DNA from: Pseudomonas putida W15Oct28
Lineage (GTDB): Bacteria; Pseudomonadota; Gammaproteobacteria; Pseudomonadales; Pseudomonadaceae
DNA: 39,831 nt
Assembly: GCF_000708715.2 (NCBI RefSeq)
Contig: NZ_JENB01000042.1
Location: 5,001 to 44,831 of the forward strand
Direction of reading: 5' to 3'
Positions 18,937 to 27,322 of the stretch are shown one piece after another (the stretch's first letter is position 1; each line of letters opens with the position of its first letter). The notes beneath the pieces are model-generated. The model was not told the DNA's origin. It saw nothing but the letters and a program-made list of their open reading frames with translations, and did no database searches. Made by a program: the position numbers and the translations under genes.

Positions 18937-20142
18937 ATGTTCCAGCCCTCCCCCTGGCGTGCCGACTTCCCCGCCATCGCCGCCCTGCAACGGCAGCACC
19001 AGACCTACCTGGACAGCGCCGCCACCACCCAGAAGCCGCAAGCCCTGATCGATGCCTTGAGCCATTACTACGGCCATGGCGCGGCCAATGTGCACCGTGC
19101 CCAGCACCTGCCCGGTGCACTGGCGACCCAGGCCTTCGAAACCAGCCGCGACAAGGTCGCAGCCTGGCTGAATGCCGAGGACTCACGGCAGATCGTGTTT
19201 ACCCACGGTGCCACCTCGGCCCTGAACCTGCTGGCCTACGGCCTGGAGCACCGCTTGGAGGCCGGGGACGAAATTGCCATCAGCGCCCTGGAGCACCATG
19301 CCAACCTGCTGCCCTGGCAACAGCTGGCGCACCGGCGTAACCTGCGCCTGGTGGTACTGCCGCTGGATGCCCATGGGCGCATCGACCTGAACCAGGCACT
19401 GCAACTGATAGGCCCGCGTACCCGGGTGCTGGCGGTCAGCCAGTTGTCCAACGTACTGGGTACCTGGCAGCCGCTGCCGGCGCTGCTGGCCCATGCCCGC
19501 GCCCAAGGCGCGCTGACCGTGGTCGACGGCGCCCAGGGCGTGGTGCATGGTCGCCACGATGTGCAGCAACTGGGCTGCGACTTCTATGTGTTCTCCAGCC
19601 ACAAGCTGTACGGCCCCGACGGGGTTGGCGTGCTGTATGGCCGTACTCAGGCTCTGGAGCTGCTGCGCCATTGGCAATTTGGTGGCGAGATGGTGCAACT
19701 GGCCGAATACCAGAGCGCCAGCTTCCGCCCGGCACCGCTGGGGTTCGAGGCGGGTACGCCACCAATCGCCGGGGTGATCGGCCTGGGGGCAACCCTGGAT
19801 TATTTGGCCAGCATCGACGCCCAGGCTGTCGAAGCCCACGAAACCAGCCTGCACCAACACCTGATGCGCGGCTTGGCCGACCGTGAGGGTGTGCGGGTAC
19901 TGGGTGCACCCCAGACGGCGCTGGCCAGCTTCGTCATCGAGGGCGTGCACAACGCCGATATTGCCCACCTGCTCACCGAGCAAGGGATAGCCGTGCGTGC
20001 CGGGCACCACTGCGCCATGCCGCTCTTGCAAGGGCTAGGGCTGGAGGGCGCAATCCGCGTATCGTTGGGCTTGTACAACGACAGCGACGACTTGCAGCGC
20101 TTCTTCGCTGCGCTTGATCAAGGCCTGGAGTTGTTGCGATGA
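18937..20142 (+). CDS. csdA: Cysteine desulfurase (CsdA/SufS type II)
   Basis: A class-V aminotransferase-fold PLP enzyme that takes sulfur from cysteine as a persulfide. The 401-residue product (MFQPSPWRADFPAI) has the YLDSAATTQKP entry motif, the PLP lysine K223 in FSSHKLYGPDG and the persulfide-forming Cys359 in RAGHHCAMPLLQ, both expected of group II desulfurases. GTG at 18931 is an alternative start two codons upstream. The 4-base overlap with a SufE-like gene, and tcdA next door, identify the CSD system rather than SufS of an Fe-S operon. Confidence 0.93.
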   Translation: MFQPSPWRADFPAIAALQRQHQTYLDSAATTQKPQALIDALSHYYGHGAANVHRAQHLPGALATQAFETSRDKVAAWLNAEDSRQIVFTHGATSALNLLAYGLEHRLEAGDEIAISALEHHANLLPWQQLAHRRNLRLVVLPLDAHGRIDLNQALQLIGPRTRVLAVSQLSNVLGTWQPLPALLAHARAQGALTVVDGAQGVVHGRHDVQQLGCDFYVFSSHKLYGPDGVGVLYGRTQALELLRHWQFGGEMVQLAEYQSASFRPAPLGFEAGTPPIAGVIGLGATLDYLASIDAQAVEAHETSLHQHLMRGLADREGVRVLGAPQTALASFVIEGVHNADIAHLLTEQGIAVRAGHHCAMPLLQGLGLEGAIRVSLGLYNDSDDLQRFFAALDQGLELLR

Positions 20143-20549
20143 ACCTGCCGGCACACGCACGTGAGGCGCTGGAAGCGTTTGAACAGGGCAAGGGCTGGGA
20201 ACAGCGCGCGCGACTGCTGATGCAGTGGGGCGACCGCCTGGAGCCGCTGGCCGAGGCTGACAAGACCGAAGCCAACCGGGTGCATGGCTGCGAAAGCCTG
20301 GTCTGGTTGGTGGCCGAACACGTCGATGGGCTGTGGCGGTTCAAGGCCAGTAGCGATGCACGCTTGTTGCGTGGGCTGCTGGCGTTGTTGCTGGTGCGGG
20401 TGCAGGGTTTGACCCGTGAAGAGCTGGCCGGGCTTGATCTGCGCGAGTGGTTCACCCAGTTGGGGTTAGAGCGCCAGCTGTCGCCGTCGCGTAGCAATGG
20501 GCTGCATGCAGTGTTGCAGCGGATGGCGGAGTTGGCGTCCAACCGCTAA
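20139..20549 (+). CDS. csdE: SufE/CsdE-family sulfur acceptor protein
   Basis: The 136-residue product accepts the persulfide from CsdA, which stimulates the desulfurase. The conserved acceptor Cys51 lies in RVHGCESLVWL, and the C-terminal RSNGLHAVLQRM block is typical of the family. Its ATG lies in the csdA stop (ATGA), so translation is coupled. In E. coli CsdA-CsdE, together with TcdA (CsdL), supports cyclic t6A modification of tRNA; the same three genes are adjacent here. Confidence 0.92.
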   Translation: MNLPAHAREALEAFEQGKGWEQRARLLMQWGDRLEPLAEADKTEANRVHGCESLVWLVAEHVDGLWRFKASSDARLLRGLLALLLVRVQGLTREELAGLDLREWFTQLGLERQLSPSRSNGLHAVLQRMAELASNR

Positions 20550-20571
20550 ATCCAAGGCATACGCTGCTCCC

Positions 20572-20686
20572 TGTAGGAGCGGCCTTGTGTCGCGATGGGG
20601 CGCGCAGCGGCCCCACATTTTCAGCTACGCCGCGAAGATTGTCGGGGCCGCTTTGCGGCCCATCGCGACACAAGGCCGCTCCTACA
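20572..20686. repeat. Inverted REP pair between convergent csdE and tcdA
   Basis: 28-bp arms (20572-20599 and 20659-20686) with the core TAGGAGCGGCCTTGTGTCGC are exact reverse complements. An inner GGCCCC/GGGGCC pairing extends the structure. It lies just between the two convergent stop codons. Confidence 0.85.
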
Positions 20687-20710
20687 AGGACCGAGTAGGC
20701 CTGAGAATGG

Positions 20711-21520
20711 TTACTCAGGTTTGAGCCGTTCCGAAGGGCGTCGCGCACCGGCCACCAGCTTCTCGATCGCCTTGCTCGCCGCTACCATGCCAAAGGTCGC
20801 GGTCACCATCATCACCGCGCCAAAGCCACCCGAGCAGTCCAGCCTCACACCCTCGCCCACGAAGCTTTTCTGCAGGCAAACGCTGCCATCACCCTTGGGA
20901 TAACGCAGCTGTTCGCTGGAGAACACGCACGGCACGCCATAGTTGCGGCTGACATTGCGCGAGAAGTTGTAATCGCGGCGCAGGGTGGAGCGCACCCGCG
21001 AGGCCAGCGGGTCGTTGAAGGTCTTGTTCAGGTCGGCGATCTGGATCTGTGTCGGGTCGATCTGCCCACCAGCCCCACCCGTGGTCACGATGGCGATCTT
21101 GCGCCGCCGGCACCAGGCAATCAACGCAGCCTTGGCCATGACGCTGTCGATGCAGTCGATCACACAGTCCAGGTGCTCATGGATATGCTCGGCCATGGTT
21201 TCACGGGTGACGAAGTCGGCCACCGCATGCACCGTGCACGCCGGGTTGATCGCCCGCAGGCGCTCGGCCATGACCTCCACCTTGGGCCGCCCCACCTGCC
21301 CTTCCAGGGCATGGGCCTGGCGGTTGGTGTTGCTGACACAGACGTCGTCCAGATCAAACAGGGAAATTTCACCCACGCCGCTGCGGGCCAGCGCTTCGGC
21401 CACCCACGAGCCAACCCCGCCAATACCGACCACGCCCACATGGGCCTGGCCCAGGCGTTGCAGCCCCTGGTCGCCATACAGCCGGGCAACGCCGGCAAAG
21501 CGTGGATCTTCTGTGCTCAT
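20711..21520 (-). CDS. tcdA: tRNA threonylcarbamoyladenosine dehydratase
   Basis: TcdA (CsdL) is an E1-like adenylating enzyme that dehydrates t6A37 to the cyclic form ct6A in ANN-decoding tRNAs. The 269-residue protein has the ATP-binding GIGGVGSWVAEALARSG at about residue 31, FDLDDVCVSNTNRQ, the DCIDSVMAKAAL segment and the TTGGAGGQIDPT motif. ATG at 21520 has GGGGT 7 nt upstream; the in-frame ATG at 21526 is too close to that SD. It is convergent with csdA-csdE, its functional partners. A C-terminal hydrophobic stretch (FGAVMMVTATFGMVAA) is a usual membrane-associating feature of this family. Confidence 0.94.
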   Translation of the reverse strand: MSTEDPRFAGVARLYGDQGLQRLGQAHVGVVGIGGVGSWVAEALARSGVGEISLFDLDDVCVSNTNRQAHALEGQVGRPKVEVMAERLRAINPACTVHAVADFVTRETMAEHIHEHLDCVIDCIDSVMAKAALIAWCRRRKIAIVTTGGAGGQIDPTQIQIADLNKTFNDPLASRVRSTLRRDYNFSRNVSRNYGVPCVFSSEQLRYPKGDGSVCLQKSFVGEGVRLDCSGGFGAVMMVTATFGMVAASKAIEKLVAGARRPSERLKPE

Positions 21521-21639
21521 GTTCATACCCCAAAAAACCGGCGCGCATTATATGCCAGCGGGCCCATGGCCTGCATCGTTAGGAAAGACACTACCAACCC
21601 TGCTTTAATGTCCTATCACTTCGACACAAATGGACGACA

Positions 21640-24231
21640 ATGTCTTCACGTAAATTCGGCCTGAACCTGGTCGTGGTCCTGGCCATCGCCGCGTTGTTCA
21701 CCGGGTTCTGGGCACTGATCAACCGCCCGGTCTCCGCCCCCGCCTGGCCAGAACAGATTTCTGGCTTTTCGTATTCGCCGTTCCGGCTGGGTGAAAGCCC
21801 GCAGAAGGGCCAGTACCCCACTGACGACGAGATGCGCCAGGACCTGGAGCAGTTGAGCAAACTGACCGACAGCATCCGGATCTATACGGTGGAGGGCACC
21901 CAGGCCGACATCCCGCGCCTGGCCGAGGAGTTCGGCCTGCGGGTGACGCTGGGGATCTGGATCAGCCCGGACCTGGAGCGCAACGAACGCGAAATTGCCA
22001 CGGCCATCCAGTTGGCCAACACCTCGCGCAGCGTGGTGCGGGTTGTGGTCGGCAACGAGGCACTGTTCCGTGAAGAAGTCACCCCGGAAAACCTGATCAA
22101 GTACCTGGACCGGGTACGCGCAGCCGTCAAGGTACCGGTCACCACCAGTGAGCAATGGCACATCTGGAAGGAAAACCCCGAGATTGCCAAGCACGTCGAC
22201 CTGATTGCCGCGCACATCCTGCCCTACTGGGAATTCGTGCCGATGAAGGATTCGGTCGAGTTCGTACTCGACCGCGCCCGTGAACTGAAGCACCAGTTCC
22301 CGCGTAAACCGCTGCTGCTGTCGGAGGTCGGCTGGCCGAGCAACGGCCGCATGCGCGGGGGTGCCGATGCCAGCCAGGCCGACCAGGCCATCTACCTGCG
22401 CACCCTGGTCAACACCCTCAACCGCCGTGGCTACAACTACTTCGTCATCGAAGCCTATGACCAGCCGTGGAAGGCCAGCGACGAAGGTTCGGTAGGCGCC
22501 TACTGGGGCGTGTACAACGCCGAGCGCCAGCAAAAATTCAACTTCGACGGCCCGGTGGTGGCGATCCCGCAGTGGCGTGCCCTGGCAGTGGCCTCGGTGG
22601 TGCTGGCGATGATCGCGCTGATGGTGCTGTTCATCGACGGCTCGGCCCTGCGCCAGCGCGGCCGCACATTCCTCACGTTCATCACCTTCCTGTGCGGGTC
22701 GGTGCTGGTGTGGATTGCCTACGACTACAGCCAGCAATACAGCACCTGGTTCAGCCTCACCGTGGGCGTGCTGCTCGCCCTTGGCGCGCTGGGCGTGTTC
22801 ATCGTGTTGCTTACCGAGGCCCATGAACTGGCCGAGGCAGTCTGGATACACAAGCGCCGACGCGAGTTCCTGCCGGTGCAGGCCGACAGCGCCTACCGGC
22901 CCAAGGTGTCGGTGCATGTGCCGTGCTACAACGAACCACCCGAGATGGTGAAGCAGACCCTCGACGCCCTGGCCGCGCTGGACTACCCCGACTACGAAGT
23001 GCTGGTGATCGACAACAACACCAAGGACCCGGCCGTGTGGGAGCCGCTGAAGGCCCACTGCGAGAAGCTCGGTGAGCGCTTCAAATTCTTCCACGTCGCG
23101 CCACTGGCCGGCTTCAAGGGCGGCGCGCTGAACTACCTGCTCCCGCACACGGCCAAGGACGCCGAAGTGATCGCGGTGATCGACTCGGACTACTGTGTGG
23201 ACCGCAACTGGCTCAAGCACATGGTGCCGCATTTCGCCGACCCTAAAATTGCCGTGGTGCAGTCGCCGCAGGACTATCGCGACCAACACGAAAGCGCCTT
23301 CAAGAAGCTGTGCTACAGCGAGTACAAGGGCTTCTTCCACATCGGCATGGTCACCCGCAACGACCGTGACGCCATCATCCAGCATGGCACCATGACCATG
23401 ACCCGGCGCACGGTACTGGAAGAGCTGGGCTGGGCCGAATGGTGCATCTGCGAGGACGCCGAGCTGGGCCTGCGCGTGTTCGAGAAAGGCCTGTCGGCCG
23501 CGTACGCCCACAACAGCTACGGCAAGGGCCTCATGCCCGACACCTTCATCGACTTCAAGAAGCAGCGTTTCCGCTGGGCCTACGGCGCCATTCAGATCAT
23601 CAAGCACCACGCCAGCGCCCTGCTGCGCGGCAAGGGCAGCGAGCTGACCCGTGGCCAACGTTACCACTTCCTGGCCGGCTGGCTGCCTTGGGTCGCCGAC
23701 GGCATGAACATCTTCTTCACCATCGGCGCGCTGCTGTGGTCGGCGGCGATGATCATCGTGCCGCACCGGGTCGACCCGCCGCTGATGATCTTCGCCATCC
23801 CTCCGCTGGCGCTGTTCTTCTTCAAGGTCGGCAAGATCATCTTCCTTTACCGCCGCGCGGTGGGGGTCAACCTCAAGGACGCCTTCGCCGCAGCGCTGGC
23901 CGGCCTGGCGCTGTCGCATACCATTGCCAAGGCGGTGTTGTACGGATTCTTCACCAGCAGCATGCCGTTCTTCCGCACGCCAAAGAATGCCGACAGCCAT
24001 GGGCTGCTGGTGGCACTTTCCGAAGCGCGGGAAGAGCTGTTCATCATGTTGCTGCTGTGGGGTGCGGCGCTGGGCATTTACCTGGTGCAGGGGCTGCCGA
24101 GTTCGGACATGCGGTTTTGGGTAGCGATGCTGCTGGTGCAGTCGTTGCCGTATGTGGCGGCGCTGGTGATGGCCTTGCTGTCTTCGCTGCCCAAGCCAGT
24201 GGAGAAGGCTGCCGAGCCGCAGCAGGCTTGA
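21640..24231 (+). CDS. ndvB: NdvB-like GH17-GT2 fusion, cyclic/periplasmic beta-glucan synthase
   Basis: An 863-residue inner-membrane protein. After an N-terminal signal/anchor (about 9-27) comes a periplasmic GH17-like glucanosyltransferase domain (about 40-310), with an acid/base Glu140 in VVVGNEALF and a nucleophile Glu229 in LLLSEVGWPSNG. Two or more membrane spans (about 315-405) lead to a cytosolic GT2 domain with VIDNN, the metal-binding DSD (515-517) in VIDSDYC, ED (605-606) in CEDAELG, and the processive Q-x-x-R-W motif (642-646) in KQRFRWAYG. More membrane spans follow. This architecture matches NdvB of P. aeruginosa, which makes beta-1,3-linked glucans from UDP-glucose that contribute to osmoadaptation and biofilm antibiotic tolerance. 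The SD is weak (GGA). It appears monocistronic. Confidence 0.88.
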   Translation: MSSRKFGLNLVVVLAIAALFTGFWALINRPVSAPAWPEQISGFSYSPFRLGESPQKGQYPTDDEMRQDLEQLSKLTDSIRIYTVEGTQADIPRLAEEFGLRVTLGIWISPDLERNEREIATAIQLANTSRSVVRVVVGNEALFREEVTPENLIKYLDRVRAAVKVPVTTSEQWHIWKENPEIAKHVDLIAAHILPYWEFVPMKDSVEFVLDRARELKHQFPRKPLLLSEVGWPSNGRMRGGADASQADQAIYLRTLVNTLNRRGYNYFVIEAYDQPWKASDEGSVGAYWGVYNAERQQKFNFDGPVVAIPQWRALAVASVVLAMIALMVLFIDGSALRQRGRTFLTFITFLCGSVLVWIAYDYSQQYSTWFSLTVGVLLALGALGVFIVLLTEAHELAEAVWIHKRRREFLPVQADSAYRPKVSVHVPCYNEPPEMVKQTLDALAALDYPDYEVLVIDNNTKDPAVWEPLKAHCEKLGERFKFFHVAPLAGFKGGALNYLLPHTAKDAEVIAVIDSDYCVDRNWLKHMVPHFADPKIAVVQSPQDYRDQHESAFKKLCYSEYKGFFHIGMVTRNDRDAIIQHGTMTMTRRTVLEELGWAEWCICEDAELGLRVFEKGLSAAYAHNSYGKGLMPDTFIDFKKQRFRWAYGAIQIIKHHASALLRGKGSELTRGQRYHFLAGWLPWVADGMNIFFTIGALLWSAAMIIVPHRVDPPLMIFAIPPLALFFFKVGKIIFLYRRAVGVNLKDAFAAALAGLALSHTIAKAVLYGFFTSSMPFFRTPKNADSHGLLVALSEAREELFIMLLLWGAALGIYLVQGLPSSDMRFWVAMLLVQSLPYVAALVMALLSSLPKPVEKAAEPQQA

Positions 24232-24261
24232 GATTGCCGGGGCTGCTTTGCAGCCCTTTCA

Positions 24262-24337
24262 CGACGCAAGGCCGCTCCTACAAGGGACCGCGGCAGCCAG
24301 TTAACCCGCGATCGCCTGTGGGAGCGGCCTTGCGTCG
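24262..24337. repeat. Inverted REP pair after ndvB
   Basis: Arms CGACGCAAGGCCGCTCCTACA (24262-24282) and its complement with one mismatch (24317-24337), extended by GGGGCTGC/GGCCCC stretches on both sides (about 24238-24360). It fills most of the 200-nt gap before dapE. A TATAAGATAAC stretch at 24379 is a plausible -10 region for dapE. Confidence 0.8.
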
Positions 24338-24431
24338 CGATAGGGCCGCAAAGCGGCCCCATTGGCCCTTCGGTTTGATATAAGATAACGCCCCTCAGAT
24401 TTCCCCGCCTTGCCTTGCCCCGGAGTTCCCC

Positions 24432-25583
24432 ATGACGGCCCCTGCCGAGCTCTCGCCTACCCTTCAACTGGCCTGCGACCTGATCCGTCGCCCCTCGGTC
24501 ACCCCTGTCGACGCCGATTGCCAGGCGCAGATGATGAAGCGCCTGGGCGCCGTGGGCTTCGAGCTCGAGCCGATGCGCATTGAAGACGTAGACAACTTCT
24601 GGGCCACCCACGGCAGCCAGGACGGCCCGGTGCTGTGCTTCGCCGGCCACACCGACGTGGTGCCCACCGGCCCGGTGCAGCAATGGCAGCATGAACCGTT
24701 CGAAGCGCTGATCGACGCTGACGGCATGCTCTGCGGCCGCGGCGCCGCCGACATGAAGGGCAGCCTGGCCTCCATGGTGATCGCCAGCGAGCGCTTCGTG
24801 CACGACTACCCGAACCACCGCGGCAAGGTCGCCTTCCTGATCACCAGCGACGAAGAAGGCCCGGCCCACCACGGTACCAAGGCAGTGGTCGAGCGCCTGA
24901 AAGCGCGCAACGAACGCCTGGACTGGTGCATCGTCGGCGAACCCTCCAGCACCACTTTGCTGGGTGACGTGGTCAAGAACGGCCGCCGCGGCTCGCTGGG
25001 TGCCAAGCTGACCGTGCGCGGCAAGCAGGGCCACGTGGCCTACCCGCACCTGGCCCGCAACCCGATCCACCTGGCCGCCCCGGCCCTGGCGGAACTGGCA
25101 GCCGAGCACTGGGACGAAGGCAACGCGTTCTTCCCGCCGACCAGCTTCCAGATCTCCAACCTCAATTCCGGCACCGGCGCCACCAACGTGGTACCGGGCG
25201 ACCTGACCGCGCTGTTCAACTTCCGCTTTTCCACCGAGTCCACCGTCGAAGGCCTGCAGGCGCGGGTGTCGGCGATTCTCGACAAGCATGAACTGGACTG
25301 GTCGGTCGACTGGGCGCTGTCGGGCCTGCCGTTCCTCACCGAACCCGGTGAACTGCTCGACGCCGTGGCGCACAGCATCAAGGGCGTCACCGGCCGCGAC
25401 ACCCAGCCGTCCACCAGCGGCGGCACCTCCGATGGCCGCTTCATCGCCACCATGGGCACCCAGGTGGTCGAACTTGGCCCGGTCAACGCCACCATTCACC
25501 AGGTGGACGAGCGGATCCTGGCCAGCGACCTCGACCTGCTGACCGAAATCTACTACCAGACCCTGGTTCGGTTGCTCGCCTGA
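24432..25583 (+). CDS. dapE: Succinyl-diaminopimelate desuccinylase
   Basis: DapE hydrolyses N-succinyl-LL-diaminopimelate to LL-diaminopimelate and succinate. It is an M20 di-zinc hydrolase of 383 residues. Metal and catalytic residues are recognisable: His73 and Asp75 in FAGHTDVVPTGP, the Asp of RGAADMKGS, the Glu pair in TSDEEGPAHHGT, and the C-terminal His in NATIHQVDERI. The family substrate segment STSGGTSDGRFIA is also present. It overlaps rlmA by one base (TGATG), so the two genes are translated from one message. Confidence 0.97.
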   Translation: MTAPAELSPTLQLACDLIRRPSVTPVDADCQAQMMKRLGAVGFELEPMRIEDVDNFWATHGSQDGPVLCFAGHTDVVPTGPVQQWQHEPFEALIDADGMLCGRGAADMKGSLASMVIASERFVHDYPNHRGKVAFLITSDEEGPAHHGTKAVVERLKARNERLDWCIVGEPSSTTLLGDVVKNGRRGSLGAKLTVRGKQGHVAYPHLARNPIHLAAPALAELAAEHWDEGNAFFPPTSFQISNLNSGTGATNVVPGDLTALFNFRFSTESTVEGLQARVSAILDKHELDWSVDWALSGLPFLTEPGELLDAVAHSIKGVTGRDTQPSTSGGTSDGRFIATMGTQVVELGPVNATIHQVDERILASDLDLLTEIYYQTLVRLLA

Positions 25584-26395
25584 TGCTCGCCTGCCCCCTT
25601 TGCCAGGCGCCGCTGAGCCGGCTCGACAACAGTGTGGTGTGCCCGGCCGGCCACCGCTTCGACCGCGCCCGCCAGGGTTACCTGAACCTGCTGCCGGTGC
25701 AGCACAAGAACAGCCGCGACCCGGGTGACAACCAGGCCATGGTCGAGGCCCGCCGCGACTTTCTCGACGCTGGCCACTACGCCCCGGTGGCCCGCCGCCT
25801 TGCCGAGCTTGCCGCCGAGCGCCAGCCCGGCGCCTGGCTGGACATCGGCTGCGGCGAGGGTTATTACACCGCGCTGCTCGCCCAGGCCCTGCCGGCTGCC
25901 GACGGTTACGCCCTGGACATCTCCCGCGAGGCGGTCAAGCGTGCCTGCCGGCGCGCGCCCCAGGTTACCTGGATGGTCGCCAGCATGGCCCGCGTGCCGC
26001 TGGCCGACGCCAGTTGCCAGTTCATCGCCAGCGTGTTCAGCCCGCTGGACTGGGCCGAGGCCAAGCGCCTGCTCAGCCCCGGCGGCGGCCTGATGCGGGT
26101 CGGCCCGACCAGCGGCCATCTAATGGAGTTGCGCGAGGTGCTGTACGATGAAGTGCGCCCTTACGCCGACGACAAGCATTTGGCTCTCGTCCCCGAAGGC
26201 ATGGCCCACGCCCACAGCGAAACGCTCGAGTTCCGCCTGAGCCTGGCTTTGCCCAAGGCGCGCGCCGACCTGCTGGCAATGACCCCGCACGGCTGGCGCG
26301 CCAGCGCCGAAAAACGCGCCCTGGTGATCGACCAACCCGAGCCGTTCGAGGTCACGGTTTCCATGCGTTATGACTATTTCGTGCGCCAAGACTGA
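25583..26395 (+). CDS. rlmA: 23S rRNA (guanine-N1)-methyltransferase RlmA
   Basis: RlmA methylates N1 of a guanine in helix 35 of 23S rRNA (G745 in E. coli numbering). The 270-residue protein starts with a zinc-ribbon-like segment, CPLC at residues 4-7 and CPAGHRFD about 15 residues on, followed by the RQGYLNLL block. A Rossmann methyltransferase domain follows, with SAM motif I LDIGCGEGYYT near residue 90 and VFSPLDWAEAKRLLSPGG. Family relatives (TlrB type) methylate G748; the gammaproteobacterial context favours the G745 type. Confidence 0.9.
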   Translation: MLACPLCQAPLSRLDNSVVCPAGHRFDRARQGYLNLLPVQHKNSRDPGDNQAMVEARRDFLDAGHYAPVARRLAELAAERQPGAWLDIGCGEGYYTALLAQALPAADGYALDISREAVKRACRRAPQVTWMVASMARVPLADASCQFIASVFSPLDWAEAKRLLSPGGGLMRVGPTSGHLMELREVLYDEVRPYADDKHLALVPEGMAHAHSETLEFRLSLALPKARADLLAMTPHGWRASAEKRALVIDQPEPFEVTVSMRYDYFVRQD

Positions 26396-26412
26396 GCAAA
26401 CCCGGAGCCCTT

Positions 26413-26790
26413 ATGCGCCAACCCGATATCGAGATTTACCTGAAGGACGCCGACGTCGACCACAAGCAGATTGCCGAGTGGCTCGCCCAGGCAATTGGCC
26501 CCTGCAGCGAATGGCAGCAGAAAGGCCAGACGTTCAAATGCAAGGCCGGTAACATTCCGGTCACCTGGTTACCCAAGGCTGTAGGGAAATGGAACAGCCT
26601 GTACCTGGAAAGCGATCAGACGCCATGGGCCGATGATATCGCCTGCGCCCGCGCTGCATTTGCCGCACTGGGTGTGGAAGTGCGCTGCGCGCCGGGTGGC
26701 TGGGTCGAGGAAGACGGGGAAGAAGATGCCGACCGCTGGGTCCGCATCAGCGCCGACGGTGAAGAGGAAATCACCTGGCGTACTTCTTGA
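26413..26790 (+). CDS. Small acidic conserved hypothetical protein
   Basis: A 125-residue protein of unknown function that I do not assign to a family. It starts MRQPDIEIYLKDADVDHKQI and has GGAG at good spacing, 17 nt after rlmA, so it is probably the last gene of the dapE-rlmA unit. It contains two Cys residues in the first half (GPCSEW, TFKCKAG), a Trp-rich middle (VTWLPKAVGKWNSLYLES) and a strongly acidic tail (WVEEDGEEDADRWVRIS). No signal peptide or membrane span. Codon use matches the neighbours, which supports a real gene. Confidence 0.8.
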   Translation: MRQPDIEIYLKDADVDHKQIAEWLAQAIGPCSEWQQKGQTFKCKAGNIPVTWLPKAVGKWNSLYLESDQTPWADDIACARAAFAALGVEVRCAPGGWVEEDGEEDADRWVRISADGEEEITWRTS

Positions 26791-26794
26791 GCAG

Positions 26795-26880
26795 CAAGCT
26801 TTAAGCTGCGAGCTTCAAGAGGGATCGCATCAGGCTGCAAGTACACGGTCACTTGCAGCTTGAGGCTTACAGCTTGAGGC
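26795..26880. repeat. Imperfect inverted repeats between convergent genes
   Basis: The gap between the acidic protein gene and the cold-shock gene is filled by repeated AGCTTCAAG/CTTGAGGCT/AGCTGCAAG words in both orientations, able to fold into a long imperfect hairpin. Similar AGCTTGCAGCTT-type words are a common intergenic repeat in Pseudomonas. It probably marks a bidirectional transcription end. Confidence 0.55.
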
Positions 26881-27090
26881 TCAGAGCCCTACTACGTCTT
26901 CGGCTTGCAGGCCTTTCTGGCCCTGCACGCAGGCGTACTCCACCCGCTGCCCTTCGACCAGGGTACGATGCCCCTCACCGCGGATCGCCCGATAGTGGAC
27001 GAACACATCCGCACCACCTTCGCGCTGAATGAAGCCATAACCCTTGGCATCGTTGAACCACTTTACATTCCCAGTCTCACGAGACGACAT
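26881..27090 (-). CDS. Cold-shock domain protein (CspA family)
   Basis: A 69-residue single CSD protein, an RNA/ssDNA-binding OB fold. It has TGNVKWFNDAKGYGFIQ with RNP1 (KGYGFIQ) and RNP2 (VFVHY), and three of the usual surface aromatics. The RNP2 region is VFVHYRAI rather than the VFVHFSAI common in major cold-shock proteins, and the following IRGEGHRTLVEGQRVEY is typical of the CspD-like branch of Pseudomonas. Cold induction is not certain. GGAG lies 12 nt before the ATG, and there is a leader of roughly 90-100 nt after the candidate promoter. Confidence 0.94.
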   Translation of the reverse strand: MSSRETGNVKWFNDAKGYGFIQREGGADVFVHYRAIRGEGHRTLVEGQRVEYACVQGQKGLQAEDVVGL

Positions 27091-27192
27091 CTGAACTACT
27101 CCGGATTTTTATTGTGAAGATCGCCTTGTAGGCATGAGCTCACGGCCCCGTGCCAACGCCGCTTGCTGAAATATCCTGCAAGTGGCAGGCCG

Positions 27193-27198
27193 AGTATA
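27193..27198 (-). promoter_or_regulatory. Candidate -10 box for the cold-shock gene
   Basis: On the - strand TATACT in TGTCATATACTCGG is a near-consensus -10, about 100 nt upstream of the cold-shock start. The -35 region is an AT-rich run (ATTTTTTTGTTC) with no clear TTGACA. The leader it would produce is long, as in many csp genes. The divergent gap 27091-27322 also serves plsB; I found no confident promoter on that side. Confidence 0.4.
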
Positions 27199-27322
27199 TG
27201 ACACAGAACAAAAAAAATTGATGACGGTCCCGCCGTTGGCCGTTTTTTGCTGAACTTACGCCGATACGGCAGACTAAATAGCTGGATACTCACCTGAAAA
27301 TCACACCCAGGGCACTCACCCC

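Noticed and set aside
17754..18977. 407-residue - strand frame opposite dapD
   Set aside because: Shadow frame; the dapD beta-helix repeats are clear on the + strand.
21646..24000. 784-residue - strand frame opposite ndvB
   Set aside because: Shadow of a gene with a full set of catalytic motifs on the + strand; composition rich in His, Gln and Val as expected for antisense.
24236..24366. Possible riboswitch or leader before dapE
   Set aside because: The structure is explained by an inverted REP pair; no lysine-riboswitch-like layout was seen.
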